A stretch of 64,000 nucleotides of DNA from Dehalococcoidia bacterium (GCA_015478665.1 JADMII010000007.1:85597-149596); one strand, 5' to 3'. Positions 1 to 11,147 are shown, numbered from the stretch's first letter. Program-made: numbers and translations. Notes: generated by a model from the sequence alone, not told the origin.

Positions 1-488
1 TGCGCATGGAGAAGGGGATGGTCGAAAGCGAGCAGCTCATCGAGCCGATGTTCACGCCGACAACCAAGGCCGAAGCGGGGCATGACGAGCCGATGACACT
101 CTCGGACCTGATCCAGGAGGTGGGGCCGGAGCAGGCGCAGGTGCTGAAGCTGCGCAGCCTCGCCCTGTACAACTTCGCAGCCGCCTACGCACGCGAGCGC
201 GGCATCATCATTGCCGACACGAAGTTCGAGTTCGGCCGCCACGAGGGCGAGCTTATCGTCATCGACGAGATGCTGACGCCGGATTCGAGCCGCTTCTGGG
301 ATCTCGCCGACTACAAGGCCGGACAGCCGCAGGCGAGCTTCGACAAGCAGTACGTGCGCGACTGGCTAAGCGCTACCGGATGGGACAAGGAGCCGCCGGC
401 GCCGCAACTGCCGGCCGACGTCGTCGAGGGGACGGCGGCCCGCTACGCCGAGGCGTACCGCCGCCTTACCGGGGAGGAGGTCCGATGA
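1..488 (+). CDS. purC: SAICAR synthetase, C-terminal part (gene cut by window edge)
   Basis: This is the end of phosphoribosylaminoimidazole-succinocarboxamide synthase, which joins aspartate to CAIR using ATP in de novo purine synthesis in the cytoplasm. The visible ~160 residues hold the family motifs DTKFEFG, IDE, TPDSSRFW, SFDKQ and the terminal LTG. The frame is open to the left edge, so the N-terminal ATP-binding part lies outside the window; the ATG at position 6 is internal. No other pur gene follows. The stop overlaps a possible 22-codon ORF (485-553). Confidence 0.95.
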   Translation, partial: RMEKGMVESEQLIEPMFTPTTKAEAGHDEPMTLSDLIQEVGPEQAQVLKLRSLALYNFAAAYARERGIIIADTKFEFGRHEGELIVIDEMLTPDSSRFWDLADYKAGQPQASFDKQYVRDWLSATGWDKEPPAPQLPADVVEGTAARYAEAYRRLTGEEVR

Positions 489-556
489 CGAGCGGCGGCT
501 GGCATACGCCGGCGCACGACACGACCTGGCTTCCTCATCCCGCGCGAGGTTAGCTG

Positions 557-838
557 TTGGATGTTCGATCCTGGCGGCGTCGCTTCGTGTCCGAACGCGG
601 GCATGCCGGCTCGACGCTGTCGGGGCTCGCAGCGGTTATAGCGACGATCGTCACCGCAGTGGCGATCGGCGGCGGCTGGACGGCGCTTGAGATCGCCGGT
701 GTCATCCTCTTCGGGCTGGCGCTGCTCGGCGCCACGCAGGTGCCGCATCTCTGGCTGCGCAAGGTCTACCGGCGCCTCGACCGCATCACCGACGAGAGCG
801 ACCCGGATCGCCACGAGGAGTTCCGCATCGAGGTGTAA
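557..838 (+). CDS. Small membrane protein of unknown function
   Basis: A 93-residue protein I do not recognise. It has a basic N-terminus (MDVRSWRRRF), two hydrophobic stretches at roughly residues 21-37 and 44-60, and a charged C-terminus rich in Arg, Asp and Glu. The start is TTG at 557 with GAGGT six bases upstream (546-550). It lies just downstream of purC in the same direction and may be co-transcribed. Confidence rests on codon use, the ribosome site and the clear two-helix profile, not on homology. Confidence 0.6.
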   Translation: MDVRSWRRRFVSERGHAGSTLSGLAAVIATIVTAVAIGGGWTALEIAGVILFGLALLGATQVPHLWLRKVYRRLDRITDESDPDRHEEFRIEV

Positions 839-1036
839 GCGCGCGCCTGCCGATCGGAGGCGCCCTCGGCGCGCCGGTACGTCGCCGATGGAGCCGGCTC
901 GCGCAGTCGTCAGGCCGTCAGGTTGCGCTGACGGCGGTGAGCATTCGGTGAAAGGCGAACGGGGCGATCAGCCGAGCGTGGCGCGTGGCGCGGCGACGTG
1001 ACTGCACACGCATGAGCGTGCGCCTGGAGTGAGGCG

Positions 1037-1522
1037 ATGAGCACGATCGAGGCGCGGCTGGCAGAGATGGGGCTGGTGCTGCCGCCGGAGTTGCGCGCGC
1101 CCGATGGCTCGGCGTTGCCGTTCCGCTTCGTGCGCGTCACCGGCGAGCGCGCGCTGATCTCCGGGCACGGCCCGCAGGACACCGACGGCTCGGTGGCGCG
1201 GCCGCTCGGCAAGCTGGGACGCGACCTCACCGTCGAACAGGGGTACGGAGCGGCGCGGCTGACGGCGCTCGCCATCCTCGGCAGCTTGCAGCGCGCCCTC
1301 GGTGACCTCGACCGCATCGTCGCCTGGACCCGCCTGTTCGGGATGGTGAACTCAGCGCCGGGCTTCAGTCAGCAGCCGAGCGTGATCAACGGCTGTTCGG
1401 ACCTGATCCTTGAGCTGTACGGTGCGGACGCCGGCGCGCACGCACGCAGCGCGGTCGGCATGGCGGAGCTGCCGTTCAACATTCCAGTGGAGATCGAGGG
1501 CGAGGTACAGATCCGCCCGTAG
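1037..1522 (+). CDS. RidA (YjgF/YER057c/UK114) family protein
   Basis: A 161-residue member of the RidA superfamily of enamine/imine deaminases, of the longer subgroup often labelled endoribonuclease L-PSP. The family signature is the C-terminal ARSAVGMAELPFNIPVEIE (a motif ending in the PVEIE strand) together with ISGHGPQ near residue 45. RidA proteins trimerise and hydrolyse reactive enamine intermediates from PLP enzymes; the exact substrate here is unknown. ATG at 1037 follows a GGAGTGAGG ribosome site. About 200 bases upstream (839-1036) hold no recognisable element. Confidence 0.85.
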   Translation: MSTIEARLAEMGLVLPPELRAPDGSALPFRFVRVTGERALISGHGPQDTDGSVARPLGKLGRDLTVEQGYGAARLTALAILGSLQRALGDLDRIVAWTRLFGMVNSAPGFSQQPSVINGCSDLILELYGADAGAHARSAVGMAELPFNIPVEIEGEVQIRP

Positions 1523-1681
1523 CGGACGCCGCCGCGGCGGCTCGGCGCTCCCGTGCGAGTGCGCTGCAAGCAGGGTCGTCGCGCGCCGACAGGGCGGCGG
1601 GAGCGGCACCAGCGCCCGCCCGCATCTTCCAGCGCGTGGGGGAAGATCGAGGCTGTACCGTCGACGCGGCTCCCGTGCGCA

Positions 1682-3946
1682 TCAGCTGAGGAATCTGCGC
1701 AGCAGCTCGCGCGCGTCGTCGACGGAGCGGATGCGGTAGCGGGCGAGCGACATGCCCCGGCCCACATGGACTGTGGGCGCCTCGTCGGGCAGGGCGGCGA
1801 ACAGATCCTCATCGGTGCGGTCATCCCCCATCGCGAAGACGACGGCATCGTCTTCGACCGTCGCCAGCAGCAGCGGCACCACCATTCCCTTGTGCACGCC
1901 CTGCGGCCGTACCTCGACGACCTTCTGCCCGGCGAGCACCTGCACCGGCGCGTTGCTCAGCATCTCGCCGAGCAGCATCCGCAGCTCCTTCGCCTGGAAC
2001 TCGCCGAAGTCGTTCTCGTGCGTGAAGTCTGCCGTCGCCAGACGGTAGTGCCACGCCAGCGACCCTGTCTTCTCTTCGATGAACGTGCCGCGCGTGGTGA
2101 CGACGAAGTGCTCCATGATCGGCCGCACCGCCTCCTTCCACTGCTGCGTCACCGGCCGCAGGATGCGCCAGGGGCTATCAGGCGTGATGCGCGACCAGAG
2201 CCCGTGCTCAGCATGCAGGCCGATCGGCACTCCGCCCAGCCAGCGGTCGAGCGAGGCCCGCGTGCGACCGCTGATCACGTGGACGCGCGTGTCGTCGCGC
2301 GCCGCGAGCGCCTGCAGGAGGTCGAGCAGCTCGGGGTCCGGCGCGGCCTCGTCGGGCGTCGGCGCGAAGGTCACCAGCGTGCCGTCGTAGTCCAGGATCA
2401 GCAGCCGCTCCGGGGCGCGCCGCACCTGCTCGACGACGGCGTCGATCGCGGCCGGCGGCGAGAGCCGTCGCGAGCCGCGGTCTTCCGGCGTCGTCTTGCC
2501 GAGCGCGGCGATGAACGCCTCAGCCCAGCGGTGCACGTCGTGCATCAGCACGCGCGACCGTAGTGCCTCCATGCGCGCGTGGCGTTCGGCCTCCGGCATC
2601 GCCAGCGCCTGGGAGATGCGGTTCGCGAAGCGCTCGACGTCGTAGGGGTTGATATGCAGCGCCTCGCCGAGCTCGGTCGCCGCGCCGGCGAACTCGCTCA
2701 GGATCAGCACGCCGTCATCGTCCGTCCGCGATGCGACGAACTCCTTCGCGACGAGGTTCATGCCATCGCGCACGGGCGTCACCAGCATCACGTCGGCGGC
2801 GCGATAGAGCGCGCACACCTCCGCCTGGGAGATCGAGCGGTAGAGGTGATGGATCGGCATCCAGCCGGCCGTCGCGTGGGCGCTGTTGATGCGGCCGACC
2901 ATCTCGTCGATGCGGCGTTTGAACTCGGCATACTGCTCGACGTGCTCGCGCGACGGCACCGTCACCTGGATGACGCGCACGCGCTCGCAGAGCTCCGGAT
3001 GATCGGTGAAGAGACGGTCGATGGCGAGCAGCCGGCGGGGGATGCCCTTCGTGTAGTCGAGGCGGTCGATGCCGACGATGATCTTGCGATCGCCGGCCTC
3101 CTGGCGCAGGTCGGACACCTGCTTCGTGACATCGTCGCTGTCGCCGCAGCCCGCCCAGCGAGCGGCGTCGACGCCCATCGGGAAGACGCCGACGCGCACC
3201 TGGCGGTCATCCTGCCAGAGGCGGTCGACCTCGACGTCGATGCCCAGCACCCGGCGCAACGACGTCGTGAAGTGCCGCATGTAGCCCGGCGTGTGGAAGC
3301 CGATGAGGTCGGCGCCCAGCAGTCCTTCCAGGATCTCGGCCCGCCACGGCAGCACGGTGAAGACCTCAGATGATGGGAACGGCACGTGCAGAAAGAAGCC
3401 GATGCGGGCATCGGGCAGGGCGCGGCGGAGCATCGCCGGGACGAGGACGAGATGGTAGTCCTGCACCCAGATCAGGTCGCCGGGGCGATAGTTGTCGATC
3501 ACCGCCTGCGCGAACTTCTGGTTGACGCTGCGAAAGACATTCCAGTCGCCGAGGTCGTCCGGCAGCTGGTCGATCAGATAGTGAAACAGCGGCCAGAGGA
3601 CGCCGTTCGCCATGTTCTCGTAGTACTCGTTGATCTCATCCTGCGTCAGGTAGACGGGGAGGGCGCGCAGGTTCGCGAGCCGCTCGTCGAGGTCGCGCTT
3701 CTGCCCATCGCTCAGCTGGAGCTCGCCGGGCCAGCCGATCCAGAGGCCGCCGGAGCGCTGGTGTGGACCCCAGAGCCCCGTCGCCAGGCCGCCGCTTGAT
3801 GGTTCGGCGACGAAGTGCCCATCGTCGTCGAGCCGCACCGTGATCGGCAGGCGGTTGGCGACGAGGATCAGGCGGCCGATCGGTGGCGGTTCGGAGGAGG
3901 CGCCGGGCTGGGCGGGCGGCTGCGCATCGGGGACGAGCGTGCTCAA
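1682..3946 (-). CDS. otsAB: Bifunctional trehalose-6-phosphate synthase/phosphatase (OtsA-OtsB fusion)
   Basis: A 754-residue fusion making trehalose in two steps: UDP-glucose + glucose-6-P to trehalose-6-P, then dephosphorylation. Residues ~24-490 are the GT20 synthase ([34 protein letters not shown]). Residues ~505-750 are a HAD-type phosphatase with LDYDGTL (nucleophile Asp), VISGRT and [10 protein letters not shown]. Such fusions are more familiar from eukaryotes but occur in some bacteria. The start is TTG at 3946 with AAGAAGG upstream. The roughly 250-base leader contains a c-di-AMP riboswitch and a short hairpin, so expression is likely controlled by the osmotic second messenger c-di-AMP. 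Confidence 0.95.
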   Translation of the reverse strand: MSTLVPDAQPPAQPGASSEPPPIGRLILVANRLPITVRLDDDGHFVAEPSSGGLATGLWGPHQRSGGLWIGWPGELQLSDGQKRDLDERLANLRALPVYLTQDEINEYYENMANGVLWPLFHYLIDQLPDDLGDWNVFRSVNQKFAQAVIDNYRPGDLIWVQDYHLVLVPAMLRRALPDARIGFFLHVPFPSSEVFTVLPWRAEILEGLLGADLIGFHTPGYMRHFTTSLRRVLGIDVEVDRLWQDDRQVRVGVFPMGVDAARWAGCGDSDDVTKQVSDLRQEAGDRKIIVGIDRLDYTKGIPRRLLAIDRLFTDHPELCERVRVIQVTVPSREHVEQYAEFKRRIDEMVGRINSAHATAGWMPIHHLYRSISQAEVCALYRAADVMLVTPVRDGMNLVAKEFVASRTDDDGVLILSEFAGAATELGEALHINPYDVERFANRISQALAMPEAERHARMEALRSRVLMHDVHRWAEAFIAALGKTTPEDRGSRRLSPPAAIDAVVEQVRRAPERLLILDYDGTLVTFAPTPDEAAPDPELLDLLQALAARDDTRVHVISGRTRASLDRWLGGVPIGLHAEHGLWSRITPDSPWRILRPVTQQWKEAVRPIMEHFVVTTRGTFIEEKTGSLAWHYRLATADFTHENDFGEFQAKELRMLLGEMLSNAPVQVLAGQKVVEVRPQGVHKGMVVPLLLATVEDDAVVFAMGDDRTDEDLFAALPDEAPTVHVGRGMSLARYRIRSVDDARELLRRFLS

Positions 3947-4025
3947 ATCGCGGGCCTTCTTTCGCCGTCGCTGCCAGCGTCCGGGGTACGACGGTTCAGC
4001 GGGTCACGAAGGCAACAACATGAAA

Positions 4026-4040
4026 CAGGGTACGACCCTG
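4026..4040 (-). terminator. Short hairpin downstream of the riboswitch (candidate expression platform)
   Basis: On the minus strand CAGGGT and ACCCTG form a perfect 6-bp stem with a CGT loop, followed by the weakly U-rich TTTCATGTTGTTG. It lies between the c-di-AMP aptamer and the otsAB start. Its position fits an intrinsic terminator controlled by the riboswitch, but the stem is short and the U-run poor. Confidence 0.4.
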
Positions 4041-4065
4041 CCCGAATCGCGGCGTCGTCCCCTCT

Positions 4066-4190
4066 CACGTGCCTGCGGGGTTAGCTGTCGGGTTCGGTCT
4101 GAGAAGGTTGACCTACTCGCCCTGCGGCGAGATGCACCCCTGTGTCGGTTCCCCCGCTCCGCTCACGCGGATTCGGCCCCATCACATGCC
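4066..4190 (-). ncRNA. c-di-AMP riboswitch (ydaO/yuaA class) in the otsAB leader
   Basis: The minus strand carries the conserved blocks of this class in the right order: GCCGAATCC near the 5' end, the G-rich GCGGGGGAACC, GGGTGCATC, GAGTAGGTC, and the hallmark 3' block CCGAACCCGACAGCTAACC followed by GCAGGC (4072-4099). The blocks match from memory; no covariance search was run. The class binds cyclic di-AMP and usually turns genes off at high ligand. It sits ~120 bases upstream of the trehalose gene, an osmolyte role typical of its targets. A TACACT -10 box lies at 4195-4200. Confidence 0.92.
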
Positions 4191-4194
4191 GGGC

Positions 4195-4200
4195 AGTGTA
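4195..4200 (-). promoter_or_regulatory. -10 box for the riboswitch-otsAB transcript
   Basis: TACACT on the minus strand lies about 8 bases before the predicted 5' end of the riboswitch. A -35 element is weak (ACGACC at a 17-base spacing). Confidence 0.45.
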
Positions 4201-4377
4201 CCATCGCCCAGCCCGCCGGTCGTGCTTGAGTTCACGTGTCGCCCTCGAGATCATCGAGTCGCTATGGTTCCGTCATCTCGCATTGCGCGGCTGTATGCAC
4301 GGCGTTTATGCAGCGCTGAACATACTTGCACATCGGCCAGTAGTGCTCGCGCGAAGCGAACGCGGAAGGAGCCCAGG

Positions 4378-4557
4378 ATGCCGGACAAGGCGGAGAACCA
4401 GAAGACGCGCGGCCGGATGACGCAGGCGAAGGGCAAGGCACGCGAGCTTGGCGCCAAGATTACGGGCGACCGCAAGGCGGAAGCGCGCGGCAAGGCGGAG
4501 CAGATGAAGGGCAAGGGCCAGGCGGCGATGGGCAAGGCGCGCGACAAGATGCGCTGA
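4378..4557 (+). CDS. CsbD-like stress response protein
   Basis: A 59-residue hydrophilic protein of the CsbD family, made of near-repeated segments rich in Gly, Lys and Ala (KGKARELG, RGKAEQMKGKG). CsbD proteins are abundant general-stress proteins of unknown mechanism; B. subtilis csbD is a sigma-B target. I chose ATG at 4378 because AAGGAG lies seven bases upstream. The longer frame reading back to 4069 crosses the antisense riboswitch and is rejected. It is divergent from otsAB. Confidence 0.85.
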   Translation: MPDKAENQKTRGRMTQAKGKARELGAKITGDRKAEARGKAEQMKGKGQAAMGKARDKMR

Positions 4558-4645
4558 GCGAGTCACGGTGGGGCGTCCGGGCGCAGGCGCGCGCACGCGA
4601 TCGCCCATCATCACGACGTCCCATGTGCTGCTCTCGGAGGGAGTC

Positions 4646-4783
4646 ATGACGCTCCGGGTCGATGTCCCGCGTCCGCCGATTATCCCGCCGGTGCCGCCGC
4701 AGCCGCCGGGACCGACGCCCGAGGCGCCTCCGCGTCCGCCGACCATCCCACCCGGCACCCCGCCGGGTCCTCGGCCGCGTTGA
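4646..4783 (+). CDS. Small proline-rich peptide
   Basis: A 45-residue ORF with about 40% proline (segments such as PRPPIIPPVPPQPPG and TIPPGTPPGPRPR). ATG at 4646 follows a strong GGAGGGAG site, which is the main evidence that it is translated. No family is recognised. It follows csbD by 88 bases on the same strand and could be part of a stress-related transcript. Confidence 0.45.
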   Translation: MTLRVDVPRPPIIPPVPPQPPGPTPEAPPRPPTIPPGTPPGPRPR

Positions 4784-5236
4784 ACCGCAGCCAACGCAGA
4801 CGCGCGATGCGTTGGCGTCCTGTCTGACGCAGGCGAACGACCTCTCGAAGGATCTCTCCGCCGCGATGTTGGGTTCGCGCCAATCTCTCCCCGGGGCCTT
4901 CTCCACACTCTTGAGGCGGGGAGCCTCGCGGTGGCATGTGGTCGAGCGAGAGCCGCGCTGGCCGGGTGGCATCCCGAGCGAAGCGAAGGATATCCCCGTC
5001 GCACGATGCTGCACGCAGGGCGACCCACAAGCTGCACACAGATGGAAACTGATGCGGGGTGATGGAGGTCGCCTGTCGGGAGGCCGTGCCGAGACCGGGG
5101 CGACCGGCAGGTGGGCCAGAGGGAAGAAGATGACAAGGGTGCGTGTGCAATGTCATCCTGATGAGCGAAGGGTCTCGGCGCAGGACGACGCAGCCAGGCG
5201 ACGGCAGCTGCAACGTTGTACAAGGATGATCGAGCG
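4784..5236. other. Gene-free stretch with degenerate GAGCGAAG-type motifs
   Basis: No convincing gene is present. The stretch contains two or three degenerate copies of a CATCC(C/T)GA-GAGCGAAG-GGAT type word (about 4970-4993 and 5151-5175, with a partial CGAAGGATCTC at 4846-4856). This resembles dispersed intergenic repeats known from many bacteria. No tRNA fold or promoter could be supported. Confidence 0.35.
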
Positions 5237-5461
5237 ATGCCACCCGACTGGGAGATACCACCGCCCGGGGAGGACGCCGATGCGGACGACGATGACGAGT
5301 TCGGGCCGGACAGCCCGGACTGGGATCTGTCGGAGGAGCACGGGTACCTCTGGGAGCCGAAGCGCGAGCACTGGCCCCTGCCGCCCTGGCTGCTGGCGCT
5401 CGTCTCTCTGCTCGTGATCGTCGCGTTGTTGCTGCCCGGGGTGCTGTTGGTGCTCCGCTGA
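5237..5461 (+). CDS. Small acidic protein with C-terminal membrane anchor
   Basis: A 74-residue protein of unknown function. Residues 1-45 are strongly acidic and proline/tryptophan rich (GEDADADDDDEFG). Residues ~50-73 form one long Leu/Val helix (LLALVSLLVIVALLLPGVLL), a tail anchor. ATG at 5237 is preferred over the in-frame TTG at 5216 because AAGGAT lies nine bases upstream of the ATG. It converges on hisA. Confidence 0.55.
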   Translation: MPPDWEIPPPGEDADADDDDEFGPDSPDWDLSEEHGYLWEPKREHWPLPPWLLALVSLLVIVALLLPGVLLVLR

Positions 5462-5575
5462 CGATAGCCGCCGGGCGCGCTCCTGCGCGTCATCGGCGGC
5501 GCCGGGCGCGCGCTGACGGCCGCGCGCCGACGGCGGGCAGACGCCAACGGACGGAGGACGGTGCGTGTCCGGCGC

Positions 5576-6454
5576 TCAGGCGCGGCGGGCTTCGATCGCG
5601 TGCTGCGCGGCCCGCAGATCCAGGCGCCCGTCGTAGAGCGCGCGTCCGATGATCACGCCTTCGATGTCGAAGTCCGCGGCGAGCCTCGCGACGTCTTCGA
5701 TCGACGTGATGCCGCCGCCGAAGATGACGGGCGCGGCGACGCTGCCGCGCCCGTGCGAAGCGGCGCCGGCCGGTGACGGCTCGCTTGGCCGCGCGTCGAC
5801 ATCGCGGGCCGTGGAGGCGCCGGATGACGCGTCGTCCATCGCATCTGCCGGCGTTTCCTGCGCGGGTCGTCGGCGCGCCGGCAACGCGGCGCTTTCGAGC
5901 ACGCGCGCGAAGGCGTCGAAGTCCGGGTGTTGCATCGTGCCGTCGCGGCGGATGTCGGTGTAGATGAAGTGCTCGATGCCGCGCGCGGCCATGTCGCGCA
6001 TGACGGCGGCGACGGTGCGGTCGCTCGTCTCGACCCATCCCCTGACGGCGACGCGGCCATCGCGCGCGTCAATGGCGACGGCGATCCTGCCGGGATAACG
6101 GCGCGCCGCCGCCTCGACGACGTCCGGCTGCTCCACGGCGAGCGTGCCGGTGACGATGCGGTCGGCGCCGGCGTCGGCCCAGCGGTCGAAGTCGGCGGCG
6201 CCGCGCGGGCCGCCCGCGACCTCTACCGGCACGCCGGTCTCGGCGATGATGCGGGCGACGATCGCCGCGTTCACCGGCCGGCCTTCGCGAGCGGCATCGA
6301 GGTCGACGACGTGCAGGCGCGTCGCGCCTTCGCCGGCCCAGCGTTGGGCCAGTGCGAGGGGGTCGTCGCCGAAGACGGTCTCGCGCGCGAAATCGCCCTG
6401 CACGAGGCGCACGCAACGGCCGCCGCGGATGTCGATCGCGGGGATGAGCTCCAT
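5576..6454 (-). CDS. hisA: HisA isomerase with a large low-complexity insertion
   Basis: ProFAR isomerase (292 residues; family ~240) for the fourth step of histidine synthesis, a (beta-alpha)8 barrel. The catalytic aspartates are visible in PAIDIRGG (residue ~7) and AIDARDG (~127); phosphate loops are in VTGTLA and FGGGI. Residues ~193-240 are an Ala/Pro/Ser/Asp-rich segment between barrel helix 6 and strand 7, absent from ordinary HisA; the frame stays open, so it is a real insertion. The first phosphate motif reads VAGGPRG where VGGGIR is usual. TACCCT lies six bases before the ATG and no ribosome site is seen, suggesting a leaderless mRNA. Confidence 0.92.
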   Translation of the reverse strand: MELIPAIDIRGGRCVRLVQGDFARETVFGDDPLALAQRWAGEGATRLHVVDLDAAREGRPVNAAIVARIIAETGVPVEVAGGPRGAADFDRWADAGADRIVTGTLAVEQPDVVEAAARRYPGRIAVAIDARDGRVAVRGWVETSDRTVAAVMRDMAARGIEHFIYTDIRRDGTMQHPDFDAFARVLESAALPARRRPAQETPADAMDDASSGASTARDVDARPSEPSPAGAASHGRGSVAAPVIFGGGITSIEDVARLAADFDIEGVIIGRALYDGRLDLRAAQHAIEARRA

Positions 6455-6598
6455 GACGGGAGGGTATCGGCGGCAGGGCGCACGGGGTAGTCGCGGGAGC
6501 GGAATTGGAGATGGGCGGTGATGCGGGCGTCCTGAAAAGACAGCACCGCCGGGCGCGAGATGATGGCGTCGCGTTGCTTCCGGCGTTTGTCATGGATG

Positions 6599-6607
6599 TG
6601 ATAGAAT
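6599..6607 (+). promoter_or_regulatory. Extended -10 promoter of rpsA
   Basis: TGATAGAAT combines an extended TGn element with TAGAAT, 94 bases before the rpsA start. No good -35 lies at 16-18 bases, which is common for extended -10 promoters. Confidence 0.4.
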
Positions 6608-6700
6608 CAGAGCGAAGCCGGACCGGTAGAGATGCCCAGGCCCACGGCCGAAGCAACTCGTCCCGGGCGGCTTAACTTGTCATAGGGAGGAAGCAGCACG

Positions 6701-8374
6701 TTGACCGACATCAGTAGTGGTGGCATCGCGGAGAGCGGGGTGGCGACGAAGACCGAGGATGATGCCTCCTTCACCATGCAAGACTGGCTCGACGGCACGT
6801 CCGACTTCAAGACATTGCGTCGCGGCGAGGTCGTCGAAGGCACCATCATGGCGATCCAGCGCGATGGCGTCCTTGTCGATCTGGGATCGAAGTCGGAGGG
6901 CATCATCCCTCCGCACGAAATGCACTCGATGGGCGCCGAGCCGCTGAGCAAGGTGACGGTCGGCGAGACGATCCTCGTGTACGTCATGCAGCCGGAGGCG
7001 GACCAGGGGCAGATCCTGCTCTCGGTCGACCGCGCGCGCGGCGAGCGCGGCTGGCGCGTGCTGCAGCAGCGCTTCGAAGAGGGTGAAGCGTTCGAGGGCG
7101 AGGTCACCGGCTACAACAAGGGCGGCCTGCTCGTGAACGTCGAGGGCGTGCACGCCTTCGTGCCGCTGTCGCAGGTCGTCGGCGTGCGCCCGGACCGCGA
7201 GGAGAGTGACGGCGGCCTCGGACAGGCCGTCGGCAAGAAGCTGCGGCTGAAGGTGATCGAGATCAACCGCCGTCGCAACCGCGTCATCCTCTCCGAGCGC
7301 GCGGCGCTGCAAGAGTGGCGCTCGCAGCAGAAGGATCGGCTGCTCTCCGAGTTGAAGGAGGGCGAGGTGCGCAAGGGCCGCGTCTCGAGCGTGCGCGGCT
7401 TCGGCGTCTTTATCGACCTCGGTGGCGCCGATGGCTTGGCGCACCTGAGCGAGGTTTCGTGGGACCGCAATAAGTCGCCCGAGGACATGTACAAGGTCGG
7501 CGACGAGGTCGACGTGTACGTGATGAAGGTGGATCCGGAGACCAAAAAGATCGCGCTGAGCCTGCGGCGAGCGCAGCCGGAGCAGTGGGATCTGATCGTC
7601 GACAAGTACCAGGTCGGGCGGGTGGTGCCCGGCATGGTGACGAAACTCGTCACGTTCGGCGCCTTCGCCCGCATCGAAGGGCCGGTCGAGGGCCTGATCC
7701 ATGTCTCCGAGCTCGTCGACCGCCGCATCGCGCATCCCAAGGAAGTGGTGCGCGAGGGCGACCTGCTGCCGCTGAAGATCGTCCGCATCGAGCGCGACCG
7801 GCACCGCCTCGGGCTCAGCCTGCGCGAGGCGCGGGAAGAGGGCGAGCGCATGGGCTTCCGCTTCACCGACGCCGGCGAGGTGATGGAGGTCCCGGAGGAC
7901 CTCCGCAAGGAGTTCGAAGAGCGCGAGGGCGTGACGGTGCCCGAGCGCGCGCCGACGGCGACCGACGCCATCGCGACGCCGCCGGCCAGCGACGACAGCA
8001 GCGACGACTCCGCCGCGGCGACGGTCGCGCGCCCCGCGCCAGTGCCGGCGCCCGAACGAGAGCCCGAGGAGCCGCCCCGCAGCGCGCTCGCCGATGCGCT
8101 GCATGCATCCGGCGCGGCGGCGGCGTTCCGCGACGAGCCGGCGCGCGTCGACGACGATACGTCATCCTCGCCCGCGGCCGTAGCCGACGCCGGCGATGCG
8201 GCGGATGCGTCCGACGTCGTGGCAGCGGCGGATGCGATGGCGACGCCGGACCACGTCTCGGCGGTGAGCGAGCCGCCGGCCGACGCGGCGACGGCGGACG
8301 AGCCGTCGAGCGCGAACGGCAACGGCGCTCACGTCGATGCGGCGCCCGCGGCCGAAGAAGCCGGCACCGAATAA
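6701..8374 (+). CDS. rpsA: 30S ribosomal protein S1 homologue (four S1 domains)
   Basis: A 557-residue RNA-binding protein that helps recruit mRNA to the 30S subunit. Four S1/OB domains are visible at about residues 40-113, 127-205, 222-295 and 303-378; the third carries the best match (GRVSSVRGFGVFIDLGG ... GLAHLSEVS). Residues ~400-557 are a disordered Ala/Asp/Ser/Pro tail. The E. coli protein has six domains; four is common outside Proteobacteria. The start is TTG at 6701 with AGGGAGGAAG upstream. The gene stands alone between hisA and clpC. Confidence 0.93.
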   Translation: MTDISSGGIAESGVATKTEDDASFTMQDWLDGTSDFKTLRRGEVVEGTIMAIQRDGVLVDLGSKSEGIIPPHEMHSMGAEPLSKVTVGETILVYVMQPEADQGQILLSVDRARGERGWRVLQQRFEEGEAFEGEVTGYNKGGLLVNVEGVHAFVPLSQVVGVRPDREESDGGLGQAVGKKLRLKVIEINRRRNRVILSERAALQEWRSQQKDRLLSELKEGEVRKGRVSSVRGFGVFIDLGGADGLAHLSEVSWDRNKSPEDMYKVGDEVDVYVMKVDPETKKIALSLRRAQPEQWDLIVDKYQVGRVVPGMVTKLVTFGAFARIEGPVEGLIHVSELVDRRIAHPKEVVREGDLLPLKIVRIERDRHRLGLSLREAREEGERMGFRFTDAGEVMEVPEDLRKEFEEREGVTVPERAPTATDAIATPPASDDSSDDSAAATVARPAPVPAPEREPEEPPRSALADALHASGAAAAFRDEPARVDDDTSSSPAAVADAGDAADASDVVAAADAMATPDHVSAVSEPPADAATADEPSSANGNGAHVDAAPAAEEAGTE

Positions 8375-8542
8375 GTACGCGACACCCGTTAACCGCAGGG
8401 ATGCGGCGAGCGTTCTACGATCGGCGGGTCCGGTCCGGAGACCGACGTCAAGCTGAAGATCGGGGGTTCACCCGTCGCGGCGCGAAGGCGTGCGTCCGAC
8501 ATGAATGATAGGCCTGCGAGCGCGGCCGCAAGGCGCTGGGAC

Positions 8543-8570
8543 TGGACTTCGAAGCCCCCGTTGTGATAAT
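8543..8570 (+). promoter_or_regulatory. Promoter of clpC
   Basis: TGGACT (8543-8548), a 16-base spacer and GATAAT (8565-8570), preceded by an extended TGT. It lies 40 bases before the clpC ATG. A CIRCE-like inverted repeat follows at about 8586-8610. Confidence 0.5.
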
Positions 8571-8610
8571 CTGGTTAAGAAGAGTTAGCAATTAACGCGG
8601 GAGCGCTGAG

Positions 8611-11085
<2,475 letters not shown>

Positions 11086-11115
11086 TGGCGCCGCCACACC
11101 AAACGATGGTTCGCC

Positions 11116-11147
11116 AAGAAGCCCCGCGAGTGTTCGCGGGGCTTCTT
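11116..11147 (+). terminator. Strong intrinsic-type hairpin after clpC
   Basis: AAGAAGCCCCGCGA and TCGCGGGGCTTCTT form a perfect 14-bp stem with a GTGT loop. No long U-run follows, but stem strength and position 30 bases after the stop support termination. Confidence 0.85.

Noticed and set aside
1553..2563. Open frame on the plus strand across otsAB (336 codons)
   Set aside because: Lies opposite the conserved trehalose phosphatase domain, has no motif and no ribosome site.
4069..4377. N-terminal extension of the CsbD gene
   Set aside because: It would read through the complement of the c-di-AMP riboswitch and lacks a ribosome site; the ATG at 4378 has AAGGAG and gives the family length.
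4860..4900. Possible tRNA T-loop (GGGTTCGCGCC)
   Set aside because: No acceptor, D or anticodon stem can be drawn around it.
11116..11147. clpC downstream stem considered as an attachment site or IS end
   Set aside because: A perfect GC-rich 14-bp stem right after a stop codon is better explained as a terminator; no integrase or IS gene is near.
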